NCBI RefSeq assembly: GCF_023555495.1
Contig: NZ_JALCZO010000005.1
Coordinates: 62,001-126,000, forward strand
Direction of reading: 5' to 3'
Source: Polaribacter sp. Z022
Lineage (GTDB): Bacteria > Bacteroidota > Bacteroidia > Flavobacteriales > Flavobacteriaceae
Length of the DNA: 64,000 nucleotides
Shown: piece after piece, positions 35,379 to 43,572 of the stretch
How positions within the stretch are numbered: position 1 is the stretch's first letter
Layout: the number at the start of each line of letters is the position of its first letter
The notes under the pieces: generated by a model
Told to the model about the DNA's origin: nothing
What the model saw: only the letters and a program-made list of their open reading frames with translations
Database searches by the model: none
Program-made: the position numbers and the translations under genes

Positions 35379-35395
35379 ATCTAATGTAATTAGAT
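35379..35395. promoter_or_regulatory. 17-bp palindrome before the second GLPGLI gene
   Basis: ATCTAAT pairs with ATTAGAT around GTA, 31 bases before the ATG at 35427 and inside an AT-rich 90-base gap. It could be an operator or a weak transcription attenuator. No TAnnTTTG is clear here, so the genes may still be one transcript. Confidence 0.35.
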
Positions 35396-35426
35396 TTATT
35401 TTACTAAAAATTAAACTTAAAAACGC

Positions 35427-36302
35427 ATGAAACCATTATTTACATTCATTTTTACATTTGTTACTGTTGTAACTTTTGCACAAAAAGATTTTCAAGGAAA
35501 AGCAACTTATATGTCTAAAACTACAATAGACATGACTAATTTTGGTAGACCTGGAGGTCCTAAAATGACAGAAGCCAGAAAAAAACAAATTGCAGAAAGA
35601 ATGAAATCGATGTTAGAAAAAACATTTATTTTAACTTTTAATAAAACTTCATCAATATATAAAGAAGATGCAAAATTGGCTGCTCCAAATGTTGGTGGTG
35701 GAAGTAGATTTATGGGAATGATGGGTGGAAGTGGTGTAAAATATAAAAACACTAAAGATAAAGTTGCATTAGAATCTACAGAGTTTTTTGGAAAAAAGTT
35801 TTTAGTTTCTGATGAAATGAAAACTCCAGAATGGGAATTAGGAAGTGAAACCAAACAAATAGGTAACTACACATGTTTTAAGGCTACTTTAATTAAAGAG
35901 GTAGATCCTTTAGATTTTTCTAACATGAGAAGAAGAGATGATAAAAAGAAAAATGATGCAAAAAAGGATTCTTCTAATGTTGTTAAAGTAACCGAAGAAA
36001 TTGAAATGCCAAAACAAATAGTTGTAACTGCTTGGTATACTCCACAGATTCCTGTAAGCAATGGTCCTGGAGAATATTGGGGATTACCAGGTTTAATTTT
36101 AGAAATTAACTCTGGTAGAACTACAGTTTTATGTACAGAAATTGTAATTAATCCTTCAGAAAAAGAAGAAATTAAAGCACCAACAAAAGGAAAAAAAATT
36201 AAAAGAGAAGATTATACAACTACTGTAAAAAAGAAAATGGAAGAAATGAGAGAAATGTTTAGAAATAGAAGAGGTAGAGGAAATGGTAGAGGACGTCATT
36301 AA
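35427..36302 (+). CDS. GLPGLI family protein (second copy)
   Basis: This 291-residue paralogue of the preceding protein has a signal peptide (MKPLFTFIFTFVTVVTFA before QKDF) and GLPGLI at 219-224 after YTPQIPVSNGPGEYW. It differs by a Met/Gly-rich stretch (RFMGMMGGSGVKY), an inserted charged stretch (RRRDDKKKNDAKKDSS) and a very basic C-terminus (RNRRGRGNGRGRH) that could bind acidic polymers or metals. It is followed 23 bases later by the barrel gene. Confidence 0.88.
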   Translation: MKPLFTFIFTFVTVVTFAQKDFQGKATYMSKTTIDMTNFGRPGGPKMTEARKKQIAERMKSMLEKTFILTFNKTSSIYKEDAKLAAPNVGGGSRFMGMMGGSGVKYKNTKDKVALESTEFFGKKFLVSDEMKTPEWELGSETKQIGNYTCFKATLIKEVDPLDFSNMRRRDDKKKNDAKKDSSNVVKVTEEIEMPKQIVVTAWYTPQIPVSNGPGEYWGLPGLILEINSGRTTVLCTEIVINPSEKEEIKAPTKGKKIKREDYTTTVKKKMEEMREMFRNRRGRGNGRGRH

Positions 36303-36325
36303 TCTTAATAAATAAAAAATATTTT

Positions 36326-39058
36326 ATGAAAAAATTACTAGTTCTAACCATTTTCATGGTTACATTATTTACCAATGCTCAAATTAAACTTACAGGAGTT
36401 GTAAAAGACAGTATTGGTGAAGCTTTAGAAATGGCTAATGTTTTAGCTATTAATAAAACTACAAAAAAAATGGCATCTTATGGTTTTACTGATGCTAAAG
36501 GAAATTATAAATTAGACTTAGATAGAAACGGAATTTTTACAATTAAAATTAGTTATGTTGGTATGAAAACAGCTGATTTTGAAGTAGAAACAAAAGATAA
36601 AAATATTGTAAAAAATGTAACTTTAGCTTACGATAATACTTTAGACGAAATTAATATTGTTTCTAAAATGCCAGTAACTATAAAAGGAGATACCATTATT
36701 TATAATGCAGATTCTTTTAAAAATGGTTCTGAAAGGAAATTAGAAGATGTTTTAAAGAAAATTCCTGGAATGGAAGTGAATGATGAAGGAGAGATTGAGG
36801 TAGAAGGGAAAAAGGTTGGAAAACTTATGGTAGATGGTAAAGATTTTTTTGATGGCGATACAAAATTGGCTACAAAAAATATACCAGCCAATGCAATTGA
36901 TAAAGTTCAGGTTTTAAAGAATTATGGAGAAGTAAATCAACTTAGAGGTGTTCAAAACAACGAAGATAATATTGCTTTAAATATTCAATTAAAAAAAGGG
37001 AAAAAGAATTTTTGGTTTGGAGATGTAACAGTTGGAGGTGGAGATTCTGATAGAGAGTCTTTATATGTTTTACAACCAAAGTTGTTTTATTATAGTCCAA
37101 AATATAGTGTAAATGTTATTGGAGACTTAAACAATATTGGAGAATTAGTTTTTAGCAGAAGAGATGCTAGAAATTTTTCTGGAGGTTTTAGAAGCCCGAG
37201 TGCAAGTAGTGGTACAAATATTAGTTTAGGAGATAATGACATAGGTTTTTTAACATTACAAAATAACAGAGCCAATTCTATAGACTCTAAATTATTGGCA
37301 ACAAACTTTAGTTATTCGCCTAAAAAGACATTAGATTTAAGTGGATTTGCAATTTTTAGTAATAGTAAAATTCAAACACTACAAAATAGTTCTGTACTTT
37401 ATACAGACCCAAGTTTGGGTATTCCAGATGAAACTACAACCAATAATACCATTCAAAATACAACAACTAGCTTGTTTAAACTGAGTGCAAATTATAAGCC
37501 AGATGTTAATAATCAATTAGATTATGATTTTTATGCAAGAACCTCAACAGATAGTCAAGATCAAGATTTTTTCTCATCAAACTTAGGTGTTATCAAACAA
37601 GAACAAAGTGGAACACCATTTAGTATTAATCAGAATTTTAATTATTACTATACTTTAAATGAAAAAAATATTTTTGCTTTTTCTGCACAATCTTTAATTC
37701 AAGATGAAGATCCATTATATAATGCTATTTTAGAAGATAAGGCTAGTTACTCTAATACAGGAGATGCTTTAGGTTTAGATAATTTGCAAACAGGTTATAA
37801 TATTAATCAAGGTAAAAGAGTTAAAACAGGGCAAATAGATGCAAAGTTAGATTATTGGAATGTTTTAAATGATAAAAGTAATATCAACTTTACTTTAGGA
37901 ACAATTTACAGCAAACAAAGTTTTGATTCTGATATTTTTCAAAGATTAGATGATGGTTCAGAATTCAATCCAACTCCTGTAGAGTCTTTATTACCAGATG
38001 GTTTTGTAGATCCGCAAAACATTAATAATATAGACTATAAATTTACAGATCTTTATTTAGGAACACATTATCAGTTTAAAACAGGGAAATTTACCATTAC
38101 ACCTGGTTTTACAGCTCATATTTATAATGTAGAAAATGATCAATTTAGTATAAATACTAAAGATAACTTTTTTAGATTATTACCAGATTTTAATATGAGA
38201 ATTAGTTTAAAACAAAGCGAAAATATTTCTTTAACATATAGAATGCAAACTCAGTTTACAGACGTAAATCAATTTGCTAAAGGATTAGTTTTAAATAATT
38301 ATAATTCTATTTTTTCTGGGAATCCAGAGTTAGAAAATGCATTGTCTCATAATGTTAACTTACGTTATTTTAGTTTTAATATGTTTAACTATACAAATGT
38401 ATTTGCTTTTATAAACTACAATAAAAGGATGGATCAGGTTACCACAAATGCTCAGTTTAACCCTGGAAGTGTAGTAAGTGTTAGATCTCCAGAAAACTCT
38501 CAATTTGCAAATGAATCTTTAACTTTTAGTGGACGTTTTCAAAAAACATTTAGAAAATATAGAGCTTCTTTAAACACAAGTTTGTCTTATAGTAAATATG
38601 CTCAAGAAGTTAATAACAAAGTGTCTAATAATAAAAGTTTTACTCAAACTTATAGATCTAGTTTTGGTACCAATTTTACTAAAGCACCAAATGTAACTTT
38701 AAACTATACATTTAGATTACAAAATAGTGATTTAGGAGAAAGAAATACTAAAAGATATACAAACACTCCTTCTATTCAATTTGATGCTTATATATGGGAA
38801 AAGTTAACTTTTAGAACAGAATATGAATATTCTGGTTTAAGTGATGGTACAGATACTTTAAACAGTTTCGATTTTTGGGATGCTTCTTTAATTTATAGAT
38901 CTAATAAAGATAGTAAATGGGAATACCAATTAAAAGCAACAAACTTATTAGATACTAGATCTCAAAGTAATGCAAGCATTGGTAGTTTTTCTGTAAACAC
39001 TGTAGATTATTTTATACAACCAAGGTTTTTAACTCTTAGAATGATTTATCAATTATAG
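36326..39058 (+). CDS. TonB-receptor-like outer-membrane beta-barrel protein
   Basis: This 910-residue outer-membrane protein has a signal peptide (to about residue 18), an N-terminal carboxypeptidase-regulatory-like domain (TGVVKDSIGEALEMANV...), a TonB plug-like region (DEINIVSKMPVTIKGDTI ... FKNGSERKLEDVLKKIPGMEV) and a long barrel ending RFLTLRMIYQL. It belongs to the 'outer membrane beta-barrel family' commonly paired with GLPGLI proteins. It is likely an importer or surface assembly protein; the ligand is unknown. It lies last in the operon, followed by a terminator. Confidence 0.87.
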   Translation: MKKLLVLTIFMVTLFTNAQIKLTGVVKDSIGEALEMANVLAINKTTKKMASYGFTDAKGNYKLDLDRNGIFTIKISYVGMKTADFEVETKDKNIVKNVTLAYDNTLDEINIVSKMPVTIKGDTIIYNADSFKNGSERKLEDVLKKIPGMEVNDEGEIEVEGKKVGKLMVDGKDFFDGDTKLATKNIPANAIDKVQVLKNYGEVNQLRGVQNNEDNIALNIQLKKGKKNFWFGDVTVGGGDSDRESLYVLQPKLFYYSPKYSVNVIGDLNNIGELVFSRRDARNFSGGFRSPSASSGTNISLGDNDIGFLTLQNNRANSIDSKLLATNFSYSPKKTLDLSGFAIFSNSKIQTLQNSSVLYTDPSLGIPDETTTNNTIQNTTTSLFKLSANYKPDVNNQLDYDFYARTSTDSQDQDFFSSNLGVIKQEQSGTPFSINQNFNYYYTLNEKNIFAFSAQSLIQDEDPLYNAILEDKASYSNTGDALGLDNLQTGYNINQGKRVKTGQIDAKLDYWNVLNDKSNINFTLGTIYSKQSFDSDIFQRLDDGSEFNPTPVESLLPDGFVDPQNINNIDYKFTDLYLGTHYQFKTGKFTITPGFTAHIYNVENDQFSINTKDNFFRLLPDFNMRISLKQSENISLTYRMQTQFTDVNQFAKGLVLNNYNSIFSGNPELENALSHNVNLRYFSFNMFNYTNVFAFINYNKRMDQVTTNAQFNPGSVVSVRSPENSQFANESLTFSGRFQKTFRKYRASLNTSLSYSKYAQEVNNKVSNNKSFTQTYRSSFGTNFTKAPNVTLNYTFRLQNSDLGERNTKRYTNTPSIQFDAYIWEKLTFRTEYEYSGLSDGTDTLNSFDFWDASLIYRSNKDSKWEYQLKATNLLDTRSQSNASIGSFSVNTVDYFIQPRFLTLRMIYQL

Positions 39059-39077
39059 TAAATCTTTCTATATAAAT

Positions 39078-39108
39078 AAAAATGGCTCAATTTATTGAGC
39101 CATTTTTA
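39078..39108 (+). terminator. terminator of the GLPGLI/barrel operon
   Basis: AAAATGGCTCAA pairs with TTGAGCCATTTT around TTTA, with T-rich sequence after it, 20 bases beyond the barrel gene stop. Confidence 0.82.
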
Positions 39109-39131
39109 TTTTGTTTATTTACTTTTACAAA

Positions 39132-39902
39132 ATGAGTTTATTAGCATCCAATTCTTCATTTTATGCAACCTTTAAAAGTTTAGGTGCATTATATGCGTTC
39201 ATCTTTTTTGGCCTATTTTTAGATAGTTATATCATAGTAAATTTAACAGAAAACGCTCAACTTTTTGCAAATATTAGTATGCTTACTGGGTTTGCTATTA
39301 CTTTTTGGCAAGTTAATTCAAGAGTAAGAGAACAAATGATTTATGCAGTGTTAATAGCAATTGTAGGAGAATATTTGTTTTCTATAGTATTGGGTATGTA
39401 TACTTATAGATTAGGAAACGTACCACATTATGTGCCTCCAGGTCATGCTTTAGTTTACGTAGGTGTTCTTTATTTTTCTAAAGCATCATCTATTATAAAA
39501 AATCGTAAAAAGATTGAAAAATTCTTTACCATATTTATTATAATTTATGCAACTGCGTTTTTAGTTTTTACCAATGATGTTTTTGGTTTTGTAATGACAG
39601 CTGCAACTTTATTAATTTTAAGAAATAAACCTAGAGAAAGACTATTTTATTTAACAATGTACATTACAGTTGCTTATTTAGAAATTATAGGTACCAATTA
39701 TTTATGTTGGAAATGGCCTTCTACAGCTTGGGGTGTTTTTGATTTTTTACCTAGTTTTAATCCTCCAAGTGGAATAAGTTTCTTTTATTTTGGATTAGAT
39801 TTAGGAACTTTGTGGTTGTATAAAAAGCGACATAAAATAGCTTGGTTAAGAATGAAGAATATTAGAAAAATAAGGTTTAATAATTCAATTTCTTCAAACT
39901 AA
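39132..39902 (+). CDS. polytopic membrane protein, function unknown
   Basis: I do not recognise this 256-residue protein. It has about eight hydrophobic segments, with conserved-looking polar motifs such as VPHYVPPGHALVY near the middle and NYLCWKWPSTAWGVFDFLP near the end, and a basic C-terminal tail. I chose the ATG at 39132 rather than an in-frame TTG at 39111, which lies within the tail of the preceding terminator. It lies 47 bases before gldA on the same strand, but a role in gliding is not shown. Confidence 0.65.
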   Translation: MSLLASNSSFYATFKSLGALYAFIFFGLFLDSYIIVNLTENAQLFANISMLTGFAITFWQVNSRVREQMIYAVLIAIVGEYLFSIVLGMYTYRLGNVPHYVPPGHALVYVGVLYFSKASSIIKNRKKIEKFFTIFIIIYATAFLVFTNDVFGFVMTAATLLILRNKPRERLFYLTMYITVAYLEIIGTNYLCWKWPSTAWGVFDFLPSFNPPSGISFFYFGLDLGTLWLYKKRHKIAWLRMKNIRKIRFNNSISSN

Positions 39903-39949
39903 AGTTTGCATAGTTTCGTTATTAAATAAAATCAATTCATTTTTGTTGT

Positions 39950-40843
39950 ATGTCTATTAAAGTTTCTCAAGTTTCAAAATTATATAACACTCAAAAAGCT
40001 TTAAATTCTATTTCTTTTTCTGCAGAAAAAGGACAGATTATTGGCTTTTTAGGTCCAAATGGAGCAGGGAAATCTACCATGATGAAAATCTTAACAGGTT
40101 TTATAAAACCTAATTTAGGAGAAGTAATTGTAAATGATGTAAATGTTATACAAAATCCTATAGAAGCTCAAAAATCTATTGGATATTTACCAGAGCACAA
40201 TCCTTTATACAAAGAAATGTATGTACGTGAGTATTTACAATTTCAAGCTTCAATTTTTAAAATTGCTAAAAGTGAAATAGAAACTTGCATAGAAAAAGTT
40301 GGTTTAACATTAGAAGCAAATAAAAAAATAAACCAATTATCTAAAGGGTACCAACAAAGAGTTGGTTTAGCAGCAGCTATATTGCACAATCCTTCAGTTT
40401 TAATTTTAGACGAACCTACAACAGGTTTAGACCCTAATCAATTAGTAGAAATTAGAGCGTTAATTAAAGAATTAGGTAAAGATAAAACAGTACTTTTTTC
40501 TACGCACATAATGCAAGAAGTTGAAGCTGTTTGTGATAGAGTAATTATAATAAAAAAAGGAGAACTTTTAGTTGATAAAAAATTAGCTGATTTAAAAGAA
40601 GGAAACCAACAAATAATTGTTGTTACTTTTGATTATAAAATTGAAGAACAGTTTATTAGTAGATTGCCAAACGTAATTTCGTATAAAAATAATTATGACA
40701 ATACTTGGTATATAACTTTTGAGAGTAAAGAAGATATGAGACCAACAGTTTTTGATTTTGCTCATGAAAACGGTTTAAAAATTCTTGGATTGAATACACA
40801 AAACAAGAATTTAGAAACCTTATTTAGAGAAGTAACTGCTTAG
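39950..40843 (+). CDS. gldA: gliding-motility ABC transporter ATP-binding subunit
   Basis: This 297-residue ABC ATPase closely resembles flavobacterial GldA, which with GldF and GldG supports gliding in some species. Visible motifs are Walker A GPNGAGKST, signature LSKGYQQRVGLA, Walker B VLILDEPT and the H-loop FSTHIMQEVEAV; the C-terminal extension is typical of the GldA/NosF group. gldFG are not next to it in this window. The gene name rests on overall similarity, so a general export ATPase is possible. Confidence 0.85.
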   Translation: MSIKVSQVSKLYNTQKALNSISFSAEKGQIIGFLGPNGAGKSTMMKILTGFIKPNLGEVIVNDVNVIQNPIEAQKSIGYLPEHNPLYKEMYVREYLQFQASIFKIAKSEIETCIEKVGLTLEANKKINQLSKGYQQRVGLAAAILHNPSVLILDEPTTGLDPNQLVEIRALIKELGKDKTVLFSTHIMQEVEAVCDRVIIIKKGELLVDKKLADLKEGNQQIIVVTFDYKIEEQFISRLPNVISYKNNYDNTWYITFESKEDMRPTVFDFAHENGLKILGLNTQNKNLETLFREVTA

Positions 40844-40847
40844 TTAT

Positions 40848-41498
40848 TTAATTTGTTAAATATTGATATGCCTCTAAAACTGTAGGAAAAAGCATAACAC
40901 TTCCTGCTTTAGTTAATTCTTCACCAGAATATTGTGTTGTAATTCCAATAGGTGTCATTCCTGCTTGTTTAGCAGCACTTGTACCTGTTAAACTATCTTC
41001 AAAAACCCAAATGTCTTTAAAATCTTCTTCCTTAAATTTTAATGCTTTTGCTAAAGTTATATAAGCTTCTGGAGATGGTTTTGGCTTTTCGTAATCTTCA
41101 AAACCAAAAACAGTTTTAAAGTTTAAGTCTAAATGTTCTATACTGTTTTTTAAAAACTGTTTAGTTGCATTACTAGCAATTCCATAAGGTATATTTTCTT
41201 TAGATAAATAGGTAGTGATTTCATGAATACCAGGTAACAAAGTAGGAATTGTAAAATGAGAATTTAGATGTTTTTCTTTTAATAAGTATAAAGCGTCAGT
41301 TTGTTCTTCTTTACCTATTGTACTGCAAAAATGATTAGAAATTACTCTTGGAGTTTTTCCTATACAACTTGTAGGAAAAGGCTCTATATCTTGGTTAAAT
41401 AATTCTTTAAAAGCAGATGTCCAAGCTGAATAATGACTTTTAAAACTATCTACAATAACTCCATCAAAATCAAATAAAAATCCTTTAGGTAATGCCAT
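40848..41498 (-). CDS. HAD-family phosphatase (beta-phosphoglucomutase-like)
   Basis: This 216-residue phosphatase has the nucleophile motif FDFDGVIVDS (D10 and D12), a cap domain, SNATKQ as motif II, and VFEDSLTGTSAAKQAG as motifs III/IV. It probably acts on a sugar phosphate. The start is the ATG at 41498, whose A is also the last base of the upstream gene's TGA, so the two are coupled. Pairing with a sugar-lactone oxidase-like enzyme suggests a shared carbohydrate pathway. It runs convergently against gldA, with 4 bases between the stops. Confidence 0.88.
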   Translation of the reverse strand: MALPKGFLFDFDGVIVDSFKSHYSAWTSAFKELFNQDIEPFPTSCIGKTPRVISNHFCSTIGKEEQTDALYLLKEKHLNSHFTIPTLLPGIHEITTYLSKENIPYGIASNATKQFLKNSIEHLDLNFKTVFGFEDYEKPKPSPEAYITLAKALKFKEEDFKDIWVFEDSLTGTSAAKQAGMTPIGITTQYSGEELTKAGSVMLFPTVLEAYQYLTN

Positions 41499-41499
41499 C

Positions 41500-42811
41500 A
41501 ATTGTTTGTTTTTTCGTTGAATAATTCCGTTAAATACGGGTTTAAAAATTTATTAGTTGGGTCAAGTTTTTTTCTTAAAAGTTTAAATTCGTCCCATTTT
41601 TCATATACGTTTGATAATTCTGAATCTTTGGCTTTAAAACGTTTAGCCCAATGAGGTTTACCTCCATGTTTTAAAAATATTTTTTCTATACTTTTAAATG
41701 CTTCATAACTATCTGCAGAAGCTGCATTTCTAGAAACACAACCCATGGTAACAGTGTCTTTTTTATAAGCATAACTTAACCAAGAGTTGTCTTTATACAC
41801 AAAACGAATATCCATTGGTATATGAATAAATGATTTGTTAGACCATTTGTTGATTACAGTTTTTAATTCCTCAAAAACTTTAGGAAATTCCTCTAAACCA
41901 ATTGTCCATTCTGCTAATTCTAATGTAGAACCTCTAGATTTTGTAACAGTTGCTTGGTATAAGGAACCTTTGTGTTCTTTAGTTCTACTAAAAAAACCTT
42001 TGTATAAAAGTTTATTTGCAATGGCTGTAAACCATGGAAAAATATGTGTGTATTTATATAATATTTTTGAAGCTTTTCTTCTATGTCTTAAAAAAGGTGA
42101 GCCTAATTCCTCCTTAATTTTTAATTCAGGATTAATTTTATCACCTGTTATTACATATCCTTTATTGGTATGAGGTAACCATAAAATTCTAAGAAAATCA
42201 TGTTTTTTTAAACGTTCTTTTATTTTTGGTAACCACTCTTTATCATTTTCAGGACCTTCTTTTATGTGTAGAGTGTAAATAGATTCGCATTGAAAAGTAA
42301 CTGTAGATAATACTCCTAAAACACCTAAAGAAACTTTAAAAGCATCCATTAATTGGTCTTTAGCAGATATTTCTTTTATAGAACCATCTGCTAAAATATA
42401 AGAACAGTTTTTAATATATTCACTTAATAATTTTCCACTTGTACCATGAGTTCCTGTAGCTAAAGCACCACCAATTGTTATTGTATTAATATCTGGTAAA
42501 CATGGTATACACCAACCTTTTGCTTCAATAGCTTCTATTAAATCTCCTAAAATAATTCCAGATTGTACAGTAATAGTTTTTTCAGAATCAGAATATGATA
42601 AAACTTGATTGTAAGGTTTAATATCAATTAAAGTAGCTGCACCAGAGGCAATATCAGAAGAAGATTGTTTGTTTCCAAAAACACGAATTTTTTCTGAATT
42701 TCGTACAATATCTTGTAACTCTTTTTCAGAAGAAATTTTATAAAGCGTTTTGTAATTGTGTGTAAGATTTTCGTTCCAACTTACCCAAGTACCGTTATTA
42801 TTTTGATTCAC
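41500..42811 (-). CDS. FAD-linked oxidase, aldonolactone oxidase family
   Basis: This protein of about 436 residues belongs to the vanillyl-alcohol oxidase superfamily, D-arabinono-1,4-lactone/alditol oxidase branch. The FAD-binding region has SGIILGDLIEAI, then GGALATGTHGTSG, where the histidine is the usual covalent FAD link. The C-terminal ALO domain ends with the active-site-like GGKPHWAKRF. The start is GTG at 42811, with an in-frame stop immediately before it. Its TGA overlaps the ATG of the phosphatase at 41498-41500. The natural substrate is probably a sugar lactone or polyol. Confidence 0.85.
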
Positions 42812-42834
42812 TTAATTTACTAAAATTGATGTTA

Positions 42835-42842
42835 CAAAAATA
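42835..42842 (-). promoter_or_regulatory. -7 element of the oxidase/phosphatase operon
   Basis: TATTTTTG on the minus strand matches TAnnTTTG exactly, 24 bases before the GTG start at 42811. Confidence 0.55.
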
Positions 42843-42887
42843 GACATTAATCTTTTTTTAGAACAAGTTTTGCAATTAAGTATTTAT

Positions 42888-43571
42888 TTAATTTATTGGA
42901 ATTGCAATTCCAATACCAGATCTTAAACCAGACCAACCTGTGGTTACTTTGTTGTTAGAATTGTTAGTTAAATATGCTTCATTATTATCGTCAAATATTA
43001 ATTTTCCTCCAAAAGTAATATCAAAACCAATGTTTGCTTTTAAAATCAAAAAAGATAAAGGATATTCATAGTTTAATTGAGCTCCAAGTCCAAAATCAGT
43101 AGATTGAAAATCGAAATTATCTTGTTGGATATTATTTGAGATTTCTGAAAAGCTATTTAAATTGAACCGAGAAAACATAGAAAATCCTCTAAACCCAATT
43201 CTAAAATCTTTTTTTTCTGAAAGATTTAAAAAGTAGATTGCACCAAATGTAATAGCACTCAGTGATTCTTCAATTTTAACAATACCAGAATAATCTGAAT
43301 AGGATATTTTGCCTCCAGTTGAATTATAACTTAAGAATAATGCAGAATTAGAGTCTACAATTTCATACCCTAAAGTAAAACCTATATTTGCAGGAAAATC
43401 ATCTACAGTCTTTAATGTGATTGGAGCTAAATCTGCTTTAAATTCTTGTTGAAAATCTGACAAACTAGAATGCGAAAAAGAATTGTAATTTGTTTCAATA
43501 AAAATTTTTCCTTGTTGTGAGAATGCATTTATACTTAAAATAAAAGCAATTACTGTTATTGTTTTCTTCAT
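42888..43571 (-). CDS. outer-membrane beta-barrel protein
   Basis: This 227-residue protein has a signal peptide (MKKTITVIAFILSINAFS before QQGK) and amphipathic strands like an eight-stranded OmpX/OmpW-type barrel. Its C-terminus, GLRSGIGIAIPIN, lacks the usual terminal aromatic. I cannot assign a ligand. It follows the lipoprotein gene by one base, so the two are probably made together. Confidence 0.7.
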   Translation of the reverse strand: MKKTITVIAFILSINAFSQQGKIFIETNYNSFSHSSLSDFQQEFKADLAPITLKTVDDFPANIGFTLGYEIVDSNSALFLSYNSTGGKISYSDYSGIVKIEESLSAITFGAIYFLNLSEKKDFRIGFRGFSMFSRFNLNSFSEISNNIQQDNFDFQSTDFGLGAQLNYEYPLSFLILKANIGFDITFGGKLIFDDNNEAYLTNNSNNKVTTGWSGLRSGIGIAIPIN

Positions 43572-43572
43572 G

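Noticed and set aside
35507..36061. Open frames antisense to the second GLPGLI gene
   Set aside because: They are mirror frames of a well-supported protein with signal peptide and motif.
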